Shown here in pieces: positions 43,664 to 52,608 of a stretch of DNA of 64,000 bases. Position 1 is the stretch's first letter, and every line of letters begins with the position of its first letter. Location: the NCBI RefSeq assembly GCF_018374135.1, contig NZ_JAHAFS010000013.1:1-64000 (forward strand), written 5' to 3'. The stretch comes from Campylobacter gracilis (GTDB taxonomy: Bacteria; Campylobacterota; Campylobacteria; Campylobacterales; Campylobacteraceae). The notes below the pieces were generated by a model. That model saw only the letters and a list, made by a program, of their open reading frames with translations. It did not search any database and had not been told where the DNA came from. The position numbers and the translations under genes were made by a program.

Positions 43664-45976
43664 ATGAAGCAAAATTACGGCGCTAGTAATATTAAAGTTT
43701 TAAAAGGTCTTGAAGCCGTTAGGAAGCGCCCCGGTATGTATATCGGAGACACCAATATCGGCGGACTTCACCATATGATCTACGAGGTAGTGGATAACTC
43801 GATCGACGAGGCGATGGCAGGTTACTGCGACACGATCGATATCGAAATTACAAACGAGGGAAGTTGTATCGTTAGTGATAACGGTCGTGGAATCCCAGTG
43901 GATATACATCCGACTGAAAAAATTCCTGCCGCGACGGTAGTTTTAACCGTGCTTCACGCAGGCGGTAAATTTGACAAAGACACTTATAAAGTCTCCGGCG
44001 GTCTACACGGCGTAGGCGTTAGCGTCGTAAATGCGCTCTCAAAAAAGCTAGTCGCTACGATCAAACGTGACGGAAATATTTATAGACAAGAATTTGCCAA
44101 AGGAATTCCTACTACAGAGCTTGAAAAGATAAAAACTACCAACCGCACGGGCACTACGATCGAGTTTTGGCCCGACGGCGAAATTTTTGAAATTTTAGAA
44201 TTTGATGATGAAATTTTATCAAAAAGATTTCGCGAGCTAGCGTATCTAAATCCAAAAATTACGATAAATTTTAAAGATAACCGCACTGGCAGGGACGAGC
44301 ACTTTCACTTCGAAGGCGGCTTGGAGAGCTTTGTAAACGATATGAATAAAGCGCCTGCCATATCCAAAGCCGTATCGTTTAGTGACAGCGCGGATGATGT
44401 TATGGTGGATTTTGCGCTTATGTATAACGAAACGTATAACGAAAATTTACTAAGCTTCGTAAATAATATCAAAACTCCGGACGGCGGTACGCATGAGGCG
44501 GGATTTAGAGCGGGTCTTACTCGCGCGATAACAAATTACGTCGCGGCAAATGCGGCTGCGCGCGAAAAGGATACAAAGATTACCGGCGACGACGTTCGCG
44601 AGGGGCTTATCGCGGTAATTAGCGTCAAGGTTCCCGAACCGCAGTTTGAGGGACAAACTAAAGGTAAGCTGGGCTCTAGCTATGTTAAGCCGATCGTGCA
44701 AAAGATGGCGTTTGAGGTGCTTAGCAAGTATTTTGAAGAAAATCCGATTGAAGCGCGCGCCATTATGAATAAGGCCCTTTTAGCTGCGCGCGGTCGCGAA
44801 GCGGCAAAAAAAGCGCGCGATCTAACGCGCAAAAAAGACAATATAAATTCCGTCGGCACCCTTCCGGGAAAGTTAGCCGATTGCCAGAGCAAAGATGCAA
44901 GCATTAGCGAAATTTATCTAGTCGAGGGCGATAGTGCGGGCGGTTCGGCGAAGCAGGGAAGAGACCGCGTGTTTCAAGCGATACTGCCGCTTAGAGGTAA
45001 AATTTTAAACGTAGAAAAGGCGCGCCTGGATAGAATTTTACAATCCGAAGAGATTAAAAATATGATTACGGCCTTTGGCTGCGGCATCGGCGAGGAATTT
45101 AACGAAGAGAAGCTCCGATATCACAAAATCATCATTATGACCGATGCGGACGTCGACGGTAGTCACATCCAGACGCTGCTTCTAACATTTTTCTTTAGAT
45201 TTTTGCGCCCTATCGTGGAAAACGGCTATGTTTATCTGGCACAGCCGCCGCTTTTTAGATATAAAAAGGGCAAAAAAGAGATTTATCTGAAAGACGAAAA
45301 GGCGCTGAGCGAGTTTTTGATCGAAACGGGCATCGATATGGGCGAGTTTGAAGGCATCGGCAACGAGGATCTGATCGATTATCTAAAAATCGTCTCAAAC
45401 TACCGCTCGCTTCTGAATGAGCTTAAAAAGCGCTTCAGCGTGCTTAGCGCGATCAGATTTTTGATAGAAAACGACGAAGCGCGAAGCCTCGGCTATGAGG
45501 AGCTATTTAAAATTTTAAAACCGCGCCTAGAAAGCGAAGGATTTAATATCTTAAATTCCTACGTAAATGATGAAGGCATTAGAATTTATGTCCAAACTCC
45601 GAGCGGCTTAGAACAGCTCGTGATAGATGAGAATTTATTTGGCAATTATATCTTTGAAGAGGCGATCAGAGTTTATTCGAAGATCAAAGAACGGGATGTA
45701 AGCTTTGGTAAAGATTTTATTGAAATTTTAGATGAAATCGAAAAAAGCTCGAAAAAAGGCGCTTATATTCAGCGCTATAAAGGTCTTGGAGAGATGAATC
45801 CGGAGCAGCTTTGGGAAACAACTATGAGCCCTGAAAATCGAAGGCTTTTAAAAATAAATATCGCCAATGCGCAGAGCGCTAGCGATACCTTTAATCTTTT
45901 CATGGGCGACGAGGTCGAGCCGCGTCGAAACTACATCCAAGATCATGCTAAAGACGTTAAACACTTGGATATATAA
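43664..45976 (+). CDS. gyrB: DNA gyrase subunit B
   Basis: 770 residues. ATPase subunit of gyrase. GHKL motifs: YEVVDNSIDEAMAG, VSDNGRGIP, GGLHGVGVSVVNALS; Toprim motifs: LVEGDSAGGSAKQGRDR and IIMTDADVDGSHI; C-terminal QRYKGLGEMNPEQLWETTM. AAAGGA precedes ATG. The stop overlaps the ATG of a degenerate GGDEF/EAL gene by 1 nt (TAATG), linking that gene to the replication operon. Confidence 0.98.
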   Translation: MKQNYGASNIKVLKGLEAVRKRPGMYIGDTNIGGLHHMIYEVVDNSIDEAMAGYCDTIDIEITNEGSCIVSDNGRGIPVDIHPTEKIPAATVVLTVLHAGGKFDKDTYKVSGGLHGVGVSVVNALSKKLVATIKRDGNIYRQEFAKGIPTTELEKIKTTNRTGTTIEFWPDGEIFEILEFDDEILSKRFRELAYLNPKITINFKDNRTGRDEHFHFEGGLESFVNDMNKAPAISKAVSFSDSADDVMVDFALMYNETYNENLLSFVNNIKTPDGGTHEAGFRAGLTRAITNYVAANAAAREKDTKITGDDVREGLIAVISVKVPEPQFEGQTKGKLGSSYVKPIVQKMAFEVLSKYFEENPIEARAIMNKALLAARGREAAKKARDLTRKKDNINSVGTLPGKLADCQSKDASISEIYLVEGDSAGGSAKQGRDRVFQAILPLRGKILNVEKARLDRILQSEEIKNMITAFGCGIGEEFNEEKLRYHKIIIMTDADVDGSHIQTLLLTFFFRFLRPIVENGYVYLAQPPLFRYKKGKKEIYLKDEKALSEFLIETGIDMGEFEGIGNEDLIDYLKIVSNYRSLLNELKKRFSVLSAIRFLIENDEARSLGYEELFKILKPRLESEGFNILNSYVNDEGIRIYVQTPSGLEQLVIDENLFGNYIFEEAIRVYSKIKERDVSFGKDFIEILDEIEKSSKKGAYIQRYKGLGEMNPEQLWETTMSPENRRLLKINIANAQSASDTFNLFMGDEVEPRRNYIQDHAKDVKHLDI

Positions 45977-47406
45977 TGTCTGTTCTATTTAGTGAGACCA
46001 AAGAGCGCGAAAACCGCTTCATAACGGCGCTTAAAATTTCGGTGCCGTTCACCTGTGTTTTGATTGTTTTTGGAATTATTTTATTCCGAAATGGTGAGTT
46101 TAAATTTGATGATATAATTTTGTTTTTGATACTTTTGATCTGCTATGTTTATTATGTCATCTATCAAATTTATTTTGGCTTTCAAAAAACGCTGATAGAT
46201 CCCGTTACTCACGTATTTGTGCGAGAGGAGATCGAAAAAATTTTAAGCAACGATCTAGCTAAAAATCGTCAAATAAATATCGTTCTTTTGCGAATTAAAA
46301 ATATCATCGACATAAACGATCGATACGGCTATAAAAACGGCGATGAAATTTTATACGAGTATTGTAAAGAACTTTCAAATTTTATGGCGGAGCAGGGTTT
46401 TAAGGACCTTCCGATCGGGCGCTTTATAAACGGTTACTTTGTATTCGGCGTAGAATCAAAAGCTACGAATTTAAGCCATATTTTGCGGATGTTTGAACAT
46501 AAAATTTCAAGTCAAACGATTAAAAATGTAGAGATAAAAAGCGAATTTACGATGCTTCCAAGCTCCTATGATCGCAATCTAAATAATATCGTAAATGCGC
46601 TATTTTATAAGATAAATCACCTGGACGACGAAGAGCACGGCGAGAAAGCGATCGACGTAGAAAAGGTATTAATTGACGTATTTTCCGCCGACGTAATGGA
46701 AGCAATCGATAGCGAAAATTTCAGCTTTAAATATCAGCGTGTTGCAGATAAAAACGGCGTAAAATCGCATATAAATTTAATCCCGAAACTCGATCTAAGA
46801 AGCGGCGAAAAGATCACAAAAAGTAGAATTTTAGATATTTTGCTTCTAAATCATTACGATATTAAATACGATATTTCGATGATGAGGCAGATTTCTAGGA
46901 TCATCTATTTTAAAGATATTGACGCTAAAATTTTTATCGAGATCATGCCTCAGACCCTGCGAAATAACGAGTTTCGCAATGAAATTTTAAAGCTCATTGA
47001 TAATAATCTGATCGATCCAAAAAAGATCGTGTTTGAGTTTAACGAAAAGCTTATCTATTCGGAGATCAAGCGTTTTGATGAAATTTTGATTAAATTCCGT
47101 GAACTTGGATTTAGCTTCGCGCTGTCGCAGTTCGGCGGCTCAAACGCGAGCTTTGAGTATTTAAAATTTTTAGAAGTGGATTTTATCGTTTATGACATAG
47201 AATTTAACAAAAATTTGAACGACGAAAAGATTAAAAATATATTTATCGGCATCAACGAAGCCTGCGCTAAATCAGGTATCAAAACCGTAATGCGTTTCGT
47301 TGATAAAGAGGAATTTCAAATGCAGCTTTATAAAATGGGTATCGATTATATTCAGGGATTTTGCGTCGAAAAGCCGAACGATATATCGAATTTAAGGAGA
47401 TCATAG
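45976..47406 (+). CDS. Degenerate GGDEF/EAL membrane protein, probably catalytically inactive
   Basis: 476 residues. Two membrane segments (about 18-36 and 46-66), a GGDEF-like domain (about 70-215) and an EAL-like domain (about 235-470). The GGDEF motif has become NGYF in GRFINGYFVFG (148-158). In the EAL domain, the motif near 271-274 is KLDL, DDFG is SQFG (384-387), the expected Lys is in VYDIE, and the EVE motif is FVDK; the late Q460-G is kept. Neither cyclase nor phosphodiesterase activity is expected. It may bind a nucleotide or act as a scaffold. It starts 1 nt within the gyrB stop codon and ends 1 nt within queF's start. Confidence 0.8.
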   Translation: MSVLFSETKERENRFITALKISVPFTCVLIVFGIILFRNGEFKFDDIILFLILLICYVYYVIYQIYFGFQKTLIDPVTHVFVREEIEKILSNDLAKNRQINIVLLRIKNIIDINDRYGYKNGDEILYEYCKELSNFMAEQGFKDLPIGRFINGYFVFGVESKATNLSHILRMFEHKISSQTIKNVEIKSEFTMLPSSYDRNLNNIVNALFYKINHLDDEEHGEKAIDVEKVLIDVFSADVMEAIDSENFSFKYQRVADKNGVKSHINLIPKLDLRSGEKITKSRILDILLLNHYDIKYDISMMRQISRIIYFKDIDAKIFIEIMPQTLRNNEFRNEILKLIDNNLIDPKKIVFEFNEKLIYSEIKRFDEILIKFRELGFSFALSQFGGSNASFEYLKFLEVDFIVYDIEFNKNLNDEKIKNIFIGINEACAKSGIKTVMRFVDKEEFQMQLYKMGIDYIQGFCVEKPNDISNLRRS

Positions 47407-47783
47407 TGAGATACGGTGAAGAGGAAATTGAAAAATTTGACATCGAAAATTTAGAAGTTTGGCCAAATAAACAGGAGCGTGATTATTTGATAAAAATAAC
47501 CCTGCCCGAGTTTTGCTGCCGCTGCCCGCGCTCGGGCTATCCGGACTTTGCGACGATCTATTTGGAATATATCCCGGATAAGCTCGTAGTCGAGCTTAAA
47601 GCGATTAAAATTTACATAAATTCCTTTATGGATCGCTACATCAGCCACGAGGATAGTATAAATGAAATTTACGGCGCGCTGCAAAGCAAGCTAAAGCCTA
47701 AATTTATGAAAATCACGGGCGATTTTAATCCGCGCGGCAACGTCCACACGGTAATTGAAATAAACTCGGATCAAATTTACTGA
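47406..47783 (+). CDS. queF: NADPH-dependent 7-cyano-7-deazaguanine reductase QueF
   Basis: 125 residues, the unimodular (YkvM) form. Reduces preQ0 to preQ1 in queuosine synthesis. The CCRCPRSGYPDFA motif places the catalytic Cys at residue 40, and the substrate-binding HE pair appears in RYISHEDSINEIY; GDFNPRGNVHT closes the family pattern. It starts at GTG 47406 with AAGGAG 6 nt upstream. It overlaps the preceding stop by 1 nt and the HD gene start by 1 nt. Confidence 0.95.
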   Translation: MRYGEEEIEKFDIENLEVWPNKQERDYLIKITLPEFCCRCPRSGYPDFATIYLEYIPDKLVVELKAIKIYINSFMDRYISHEDSINEIYGALQSKLKPKFMKITGDFNPRGNVHTVIEINSDQIY

Positions 47784-49018
47784 TGATAAGCTCAAATTTA
47801 GTCGAACAAATTTTTAAATCCGCAAGCATTAGCCGTTGGAACGATTACCCAAAGATGGTGAGTTTAGTCGAGCTCGACAAGCAGGCGCATAAATTTATAA
47901 TCGCTTATTTCATCGCTAGCTTTGAGCGCGATGTGGATATCAACTACGTGATAGAAGCGGGGATATTTGAGTTTTTAGCGCGCATCGTCGTGACCGACAT
48001 CCGTCCGGACGTCTTTCATCAGATACAAAAAACCAAGAAAAAAAAGATCAACGAATGGGTTTTAAGCGTCCTAGAAAGCGATCTTTTGCCTATTCAAAAC
48101 GGCGAGTTTTTAGAGCGATTTAAAAAATATCTAAATTCCAAAGATCATAAGAAAGAAGCCGTAATCTTAAAGGCGGCGAGCTACCTTTCTACGCGCTGGG
48201 AATTTAACATCGTCTATCAAACGAGCCAGTTTCTAAACGACATCGAGGAGCTAAAAGCCAAGGTCGAGGAGGAGCTCGAGGATTATTACGAGCTTATCGG
48301 CGTGCGAAAGATCGTGATGAACAAAAAGCTTGCCCGCATAGTCGATCTTAGCGGCAGACTTCGTTTTCAAAAGCGCTGGGCGCAGACGCCGCGCATCCCT
48401 GAAACATCAGTGTTAGGACATATGCTGGTAGTCGCGATTTTAAGCTACTTTTTCTCGCTTGAAGTGGGTGCGTGCCGCTCGCGCACGGCATATAATTTTT
48501 TCTGCGCGTTATTTCACGATCTACCAGAAAGTCTAACTCGCGACATTATTAGTCCCGTAAAATACGGCGTTAAAGGCCTTAGCGACATCATAGGCGAATA
48601 TGAGATGCGGCTAATAGACGATAAAATTTTACCTTTCGTGCCGGAACATATGCGAGATGATTTCAGTTATATTTTGGGTATCCGCAAAGAGGGCGGTAAA
48701 TTTATAAAAGACGAGTTTGAAAACCGCACTTTCGAGCTAGGCAAGGAGCCTAAATTTGCAGAGGGCAGCCTAAAGATGTTTAACGAAGATAAATTTCGCG
48801 CAATCGACGGCAAAGCGCTTAAGTATTGTGATAAACTAGCGGCGTTTTTCGAGGCTGGAATTTCGATCAGCTACGGCGTTAAAAGCAAGGAGCTGCTTAG
48901 CGGGTATAATTCGATGCTGGAATTTTTCAAATCAAAGCCAAAAATTGAAGGCGTCGATTTTCAGAGTGTTTGCGAGGATTTCAAAGAGCATTTCGGGCTT
49001 AATAGGATCGATTTATAA
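47783..49018 (+). CDS. HD-domain phosphohydrolase
   Basis: 411 residues. The C-terminal half has RLRFQKRWAQTPRIPETSVLGHMLVVA, then FFCALFHDLPESLTRDIISPVKYG and KALKYCDKLAAFFEAG, which supply the H...HD...D metal ligands of an HD hydrolase resembling the 5'-nucleotidase YfbR/YfdR group. The N-terminal part has a weak similar RW...H pattern without the HD. It probably hydrolyses a nucleotide, but the substrate is unknown. It overlaps queF by 1 nt and ends the gyrB-led operon; the oppositely oriented SRP RNA gene follows directly. Confidence 0.8.
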   Translation: MISSNLVEQIFKSASISRWNDYPKMVSLVELDKQAHKFIIAYFIASFERDVDINYVIEAGIFEFLARIVVTDIRPDVFHQIQKTKKKKINEWVLSVLESDLLPIQNGEFLERFKKYLNSKDHKKEAVILKAASYLSTRWEFNIVYQTSQFLNDIEELKAKVEEELEDYYELIGVRKIVMNKKLARIVDLSGRLRFQKRWAQTPRIPETSVLGHMLVVAILSYFFSLEVGACRSRTAYNFFCALFHDLPESLTRDIISPVKYGVKGLSDIIGEYEMRLIDDKILPFVPEHMRDDFSYILGIRKEGGKFIKDEFENRTFELGKEPKFAEGSLKMFNEDKFRAIDGKALKYCDKLAAFFEAGISISYGVKSKELLSGYNSMLEFFKSKPKIEGVDFQSVCEDFKEHFGLNRIDL

Positions 49019-49019
49019 A

Positions 49020-49126
49020 ACCCCTTCCCAGATGGCTGCGGCACATGCGAGATCTAAGTGCTCTGCTGTATTCCTACCCTGAAGCGGTGCCTAAAAAAAG
49101 CATTGCACAGGTCTAAGAAAGGGCAA
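49020..49126 (-). ncRNA. ffs: Signal recognition particle RNA (4.5S type)
   Basis: On the minus strand the hallmark SRP domain IV reads CAGGGTAGGAATACAGCAG: the GGAA tetraloop closed by GTA/TAC, flanked by the asymmetric CAGG / AGCAG loop that binds Ffh. The ends pair: 5' CCCTTTCTTAGA with 3' TCTGGGAAGGG, giving a single rod of about 105 nt. A TATAAT lies 6-12 nt upstream of the predicted 5' end, and GGGGTTTT follows at the 3' end. It sits in a 148-bp gap, antisense to its neighbours. Ends are approximate. Confidence 0.9.
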
Positions 49127-49131
49127 TCGGG

Positions 49132-49137
49132 ATTATA
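49132..49137 (-). promoter_or_regulatory. -10 element (TATAAT) of ffs
   Basis: A perfect TATAAT on the minus strand, correctly placed for a transcript starting at about 49125. Confidence 0.65.
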
Positions 49138-49166
49138 TGGAAATGTTTCTTAAAGTAAGGTTATAA

Positions 49167-49586
49167 ATGAATTTCAAAAATCATCTTTTATCCGTATTTC
49201 GCGAGGTTTTTATTCCTCACCATCGCTCTATTGAGTTTAGAGCCAAAATTTTTGCCGCAATGCTGCTTGCTAAAAAAAAGCAGACCGACGAGGATTACGA
49301 CGCGATCAAAGATATAGCGGGCGAAATTTATCCGGGCGACGAACAGCGCATCGGCGTGCTGGTCTCCATCGTAAAAGAATATATCTTAAAGGCAAAGACC
49401 TATAAAAGTTTAAATTTAGATTCGCTTTTAAAAGAGATCGACAGAGATATAAAAAATAACAAAAAATATATCAAAAAGATTGATTTTTCGCATCTACGCC
49501 GTTTAATCGGAGATGATGATGACGATGCACTGATCCAACAGCGGGTTTATGAGTTTTTTGTCTGCGAAGTCAAAGAGTATTCGTAA
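49167..49586 (+). CDS. Small helical protein of unknown function
   Basis: 139 residues, charged and all-helical by appearance, without signal peptide or membrane segment. The N-terminal half (VFREVFIPHHRSIEFRAKIFA...) is a compact acidic/aliphatic helical bundle faintly reminiscent of TerB-like domains, and the C-terminus contains a run of five Asp (GDDDDDA). I do not recognise a family. It lies between ffs (divergent) and typA (64 bp downstream, own promoter). Codon use fits its neighbours, so it is likely a real gene. Confidence 0.65.
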   Translation: MNFKNHLLSVFREVFIPHHRSIEFRAKIFAAMLLAKKKQTDEDYDAIKDIAGEIYPGDEQRIGVLVSIVKEYILKAKTYKSLNLDSLLKEIDRDIKNNKKYIKKIDFSHLRRLIGDDDDDALIQQRVYEFFVCEVKEYS

Positions 49587-49611
49587 ATTTTTATCTTAAG
49601 AATTTTTTTAG

Positions 49612-49617
49612 TATAAT
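49612..49617 (+). promoter_or_regulatory. Putative -10 element (TATAAT) of typA
   Basis: A perfect TATAAT 34 bp before the TTG start, preceded by a T-run (AATTTTTTTAG). Confidence 0.5.
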
Positions 49618-49650
49618 CATCAGTTTTTGAAATTATAAACGGAGAAAAAT

Positions 49651-51453
49651 TTGGAAAATATCAGAAATATCGCGGTTATCGCACACGTCGATCACGGAAA
49701 GACCACTATCGTAGACGAGCTTTTAAAACAGTCCGGCACCTTTGGTAATCACCAAGAAGTCGGCGAGCGCGTGATGGACAGCAACGACATCGAGCGCGAG
49801 CGCGGCATTACGATATTATCCAAAAATACCGCCATCCACTACGGCGGCGTTAAAATCAACATCATTGACACTCCGGGTCACGCTGATTTCGGTGGTGAGG
49901 TCGAGCGCGTACTAAAGATGGTCGACGGCGTGCTTTTGCTCGTCGATGCGCAAGAAGGCGTTATGCCGCAGACTAAATTTGTCGTGAAAAAGGCGCTATC
50001 TTTAGGACTCAGACCTATCGTAGTCGTAAATAAAATCGACAAGCCTGCAGCCGATCCGGATCGCGTGGTAAATGAAATTTTCGATCTTTTCGTAGCGCTT
50101 GACGCAAACGACGAGCAGCTTGAGTTTCCAGTTATCTATGCCGCGGCTAAAAACGGCTATGCAAAATACGATCTGAGCGACGAAAGCACCGACATGAAGC
50201 CGCTTTTTGAGACGATTATCTCTCACGTTCCGACCCCTAGCGGCAGCGACGATAATCCTTTGCAACTGCAGGTTTTCACGCTCGATTATGATAACTACGT
50301 TGGTAAGATCGGCATCGCTAGAATTTTTAATGGCACGATAAACAAAAACCAAAGCGTTATGCTAGCTAAAGCCGACGGTACGCATATAAATGGTAGAATT
50401 TCAAAACTGATCGGTTTTAACGGGCTTGAGCGCACCGATATTGACGCGGCGGGCACGGGCGACATCGTGGCGATTGCTGGCTTTGACGCGCTTGACGTAG
50501 GCGATAGCATCGTAGATCCCAATAATCCGATCCCGCTTGATGCGCTGCATATCGAAGAGCCGACCCTTAGCGTAATTTTTAGTGTAAATGACGGACCGCT
50601 AGCCGGCACGGAGGGCAAATTCGTAACCTCAAACAAGATCGATGAGCGCCTGGAAGCGGAGATGAAAACCAACATCGCGATGCGCTATGAAAACGCGGGT
50701 GAGGGAAAATTTAAAGTAAGCGGCCGCGGCGAGCTGCAGATCACGATTTTGGCTGAAAATATGCGCCGCGAGGGCTTTGAGTTTTGCCTCGGGCGCCCGG
50801 AAGTCATCATCAAAGAGATCGACGGCATCAAATGCGAGCCTTTCGAGCATCTAGTCATCGACGCGCCCGATGATTGCACCGGTACCGTCATCGAAAAGCT
50901 CGGTCGCAAAAAGGCCGAGATGAAGGTGATGAATCCGACCGGCGACGGGCAGACGCGCATGGAGTTTGAGATCCCCGCGCGCGGTCTTATTGGCTTTCGC
51001 TCGCAGTTTTTGACCGATACTCGCGGCGAAGGGGTGATGAATCATAGCTTTTTGGAATTTCGCCCCTTCATCGGTGCGGTCGAGAAACGACAAAACGGCG
51101 CGCTCGTGAGCATGGAAAACGGAGTGGCGCTAGGATACAGCCTGTGGAACCTGCAAGATCGCGGCGTGCTTTTTATTGCTCCGCAGGCGAAGGTCTATCT
51201 GGGCATGATTATCGGCGAGCATAGCCGTCCGAACGATCTGGACGTCAATCCGATCAAGGGTAAAAATTTAACCAACGTCCGCGCCAGCGGTAGCGATGAT
51301 GCGATCAAACTCGTGCCGCCGCGCGCATTAAATTTAGAGCGCGCGCTGGAGTGGATCGAGGAGGACGAGCTTGTGGAGGTCACGCCCGTAAATATCCGCG
51401 TGCGCAAGCGATACCTGGACCCTACGACGCGCAGACGAATGGCGAAAAAATAG
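49651..51453 (+). CDS. typA: Ribosome-associated GTPase TypA/BipA
   Basis: 600 residues, full length. Translational GTPase that acts in ribosome assembly and stress or cold responses. G1 AHVDHGKTT, G2 region RERGITI, G3 DTPGHADFGGEVERV, G4 NKIDKP, then EF-G-like domains and the BipA-specific C-terminal part (IKGKNLTNVRASGSDDAIKL). The start is TTG with GGAG 6 nt upstream. It is followed by a good rho-independent terminator. Confidence 0.97.
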   Translation: MENIRNIAVIAHVDHGKTTIVDELLKQSGTFGNHQEVGERVMDSNDIERERGITILSKNTAIHYGGVKINIIDTPGHADFGGEVERVLKMVDGVLLLVDAQEGVMPQTKFVVKKALSLGLRPIVVVNKIDKPAADPDRVVNEIFDLFVALDANDEQLEFPVIYAAAKNGYAKYDLSDESTDMKPLFETIISHVPTPSGSDDNPLQLQVFTLDYDNYVGKIGIARIFNGTINKNQSVMLAKADGTHINGRISKLIGFNGLERTDIDAAGTGDIVAIAGFDALDVGDSIVDPNNPIPLDALHIEEPTLSVIFSVNDGPLAGTEGKFVTSNKIDERLEAEMKTNIAMRYENAGEGKFKVSGRGELQITILAENMRREGFEFCLGRPEVIIKEIDGIKCEPFEHLVIDAPDDCTGTVIEKLGRKKAEMKVMNPTGDGQTRMEFEIPARGLIGFRSQFLTDTRGEGVMNHSFLEFRPFIGAVEKRQNGALVSMENGVALGYSLWNLQDRGVLFIAPQAKVYLGMIIGEHSRPNDLDVNPIKGKNLTNVRASGSDDAIKLVPPRALNLERALEWIEEDELVEVTPVNIRVRKRYLDPTTRRRMAKK

Positions 51454-51479
51454 AATTTTTGGATGAAATTTTAAAATTT

Positions 51480-51516
51480 GGCGTGAAATTTAGCTTTTAA
51501 ATTTCACGCCTTTTTT
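51480..51516 (+). terminator. Rho-independent terminator of typA
   Basis: Perfect 13-bp stem GGCGTGAAATTTA / TAAATTTCACGCC with a 5-nt loop, followed by six T (51511-51516), 26 nt after the typA stop. The stem includes AAATTT in both arms. Confidence 0.9.
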
Positions 51517-51565
51517 ATAGTCAAATTTTAAAATTTGCGCTGCTAAAATTTTGCTAGGAGAGGCA

Positions 51566-52153
51566 ATGAATCTTGTTTTATTCGACTTTGACGGCACGAT
51601 CACGCGCGATGATTCGCTACTTGAGTTCGTCGCCTACGTAGTCGGATTTAAGAAATTTTTTCGCGGGATTTTGGTGCTATCTCCCATTTTAGCGGCGTAC
51701 AAGCTGGGTCTTGCGAGCAATAATTTTACGCGCAGAAAGCTCTTGGGCTACTTTTTTGCGGGCATGAGCGCCGATAAATTCGATAAAATTTGCAAAAAAT
51801 ACTCCACCACCCACATCGAAGATATCCTAAAACAAAGCGCTATGGACAAGATCGCAAGCTACAAAGCCGCAGGCGATAAGATCGTCATCGTCACCGCCTC
51901 GCTCGAAGATTGGCTGCGTCCGTGGTGCGACGCGCAGGGCTTGGAGCTTTTAGGCACTAAAATACGGCGCAAAGGCGGCATCATCACGGGCGAGATCGAG
52001 GGGCAGAACTGCTACGGCGCGCAAAAGGTCGCTCGCGTGCGCGCAGCATACGACGTGCAGGCTTTCGATCGCGTTATCGCTTACGGCGACAGCAGGGGCG
52101 ATCGCGAGATGCTCGAGTTCGCCGATGAGGCGCACTACAAGGCGTTTGAGTAA
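51566..52153 (+). CDS. HAD-IB family phosphatase (SerB-like)
   Basis: 195 residues. HAD motif I LVLFDFDGTITRDDS at the N-terminus, motif II in IVIVTASLEDW, and motif IV YGDSRGDREMLEFAD. The helical cap between them is of the HAD-IB type (phosphoserine phosphatase-like). A soluble phosphatase acting on a small phosphomonoester; the exact substrate is unknown. AGGAG precedes ATG 51566. Confidence 0.88.
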   Translation: MNLVLFDFDGTITRDDSLLEFVAYVVGFKKFFRGILVLSPILAAYKLGLASNNFTRRKLLGYFFAGMSADKFDKICKKYSTTHIEDILKQSAMDKIASYKAAGDKIVIVTASLEDWLRPWCDAQGLELLGTKIRRKGGIITGEIEGQNCYGAQKVARVRAAYDVQAFDRVIAYGDSRGDREMLEFADEAHYKAFE

Positions 52154-52608
52154 ATTTCTGCGGCCACAAAGCTTAAATGATAGCATCTGCGGCGACTGCG
52201 CTTTTGCCGTGAGTCAGATTTCACCTTACGCAAAATTTTATCCTTTTAAATTTATCGCACTTATCTGTGGGATTCTACACCGTACGATAAATTTTCATAT
52301 TTTATCGCAGCGCAAAAGCCCTGAACTACGAAATTTTGTTGCAGAATGGGATTTTAAAATTTTTGGTGCAGATAAAATTCTGAAATTCCGTCGTGCATAA
52401 AATTTTAAAATTTTATCGTAGCGTGGAATTTTGCTCCGAATGGAATAGATATTTTGAAATCGAGCGCGAGATAAAATTTGGAATTTTAGAATTTACGGAA
52501 TTTATTGGTTACCAAAATTTCAAAATTTGCAGGTTTCAGAATATCTACTCGCCGCGTGCGAAGCGGAATTTTGAAATTTCAAAATTCCGCGCCTTAGAAT
52601 TTTAAGGT
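52154..52608. other. 455-bp convergent spacer composed of RAATTY palindromic motifs
   Basis: No credible gene. Two plus-strand frames (about 90 and 70 codons) exist only because of the motif and lack ribosome binding sites. From 52290 on, nearly every 15-25 bp contains a GAATTT, AAATTT or AAATTC, culminating in a 28-bp perfect palindrome. Confidence 0.7.
52563..52590. repeat. 28-bp perfect palindrome GCGGAATTTTGAAA/TTTCAAAATTCCGC
   Basis: Exactly self-complementary over 28 bp. It lies 19-46 nt beyond the stop of the minus-strand solute-binding protein gene and could act as its terminator. It contains GAATTT, AAATTT and AAATTC. Confidence 0.9.

Noticed and set aside
45976..47406. Active diguanylate cyclase/phosphodiesterase next to gyrB
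   Set aside because: Both catalytic motif sets are missing (NGYF for GGDEF, SQFG for DDFG).
52125..52605. Two overlapping plus-strand frames after the HAD phosphatase
   Set aside because: The products are Phe/Ile/Lys/Glu-rich translations of the RAATTY array, without start signals.
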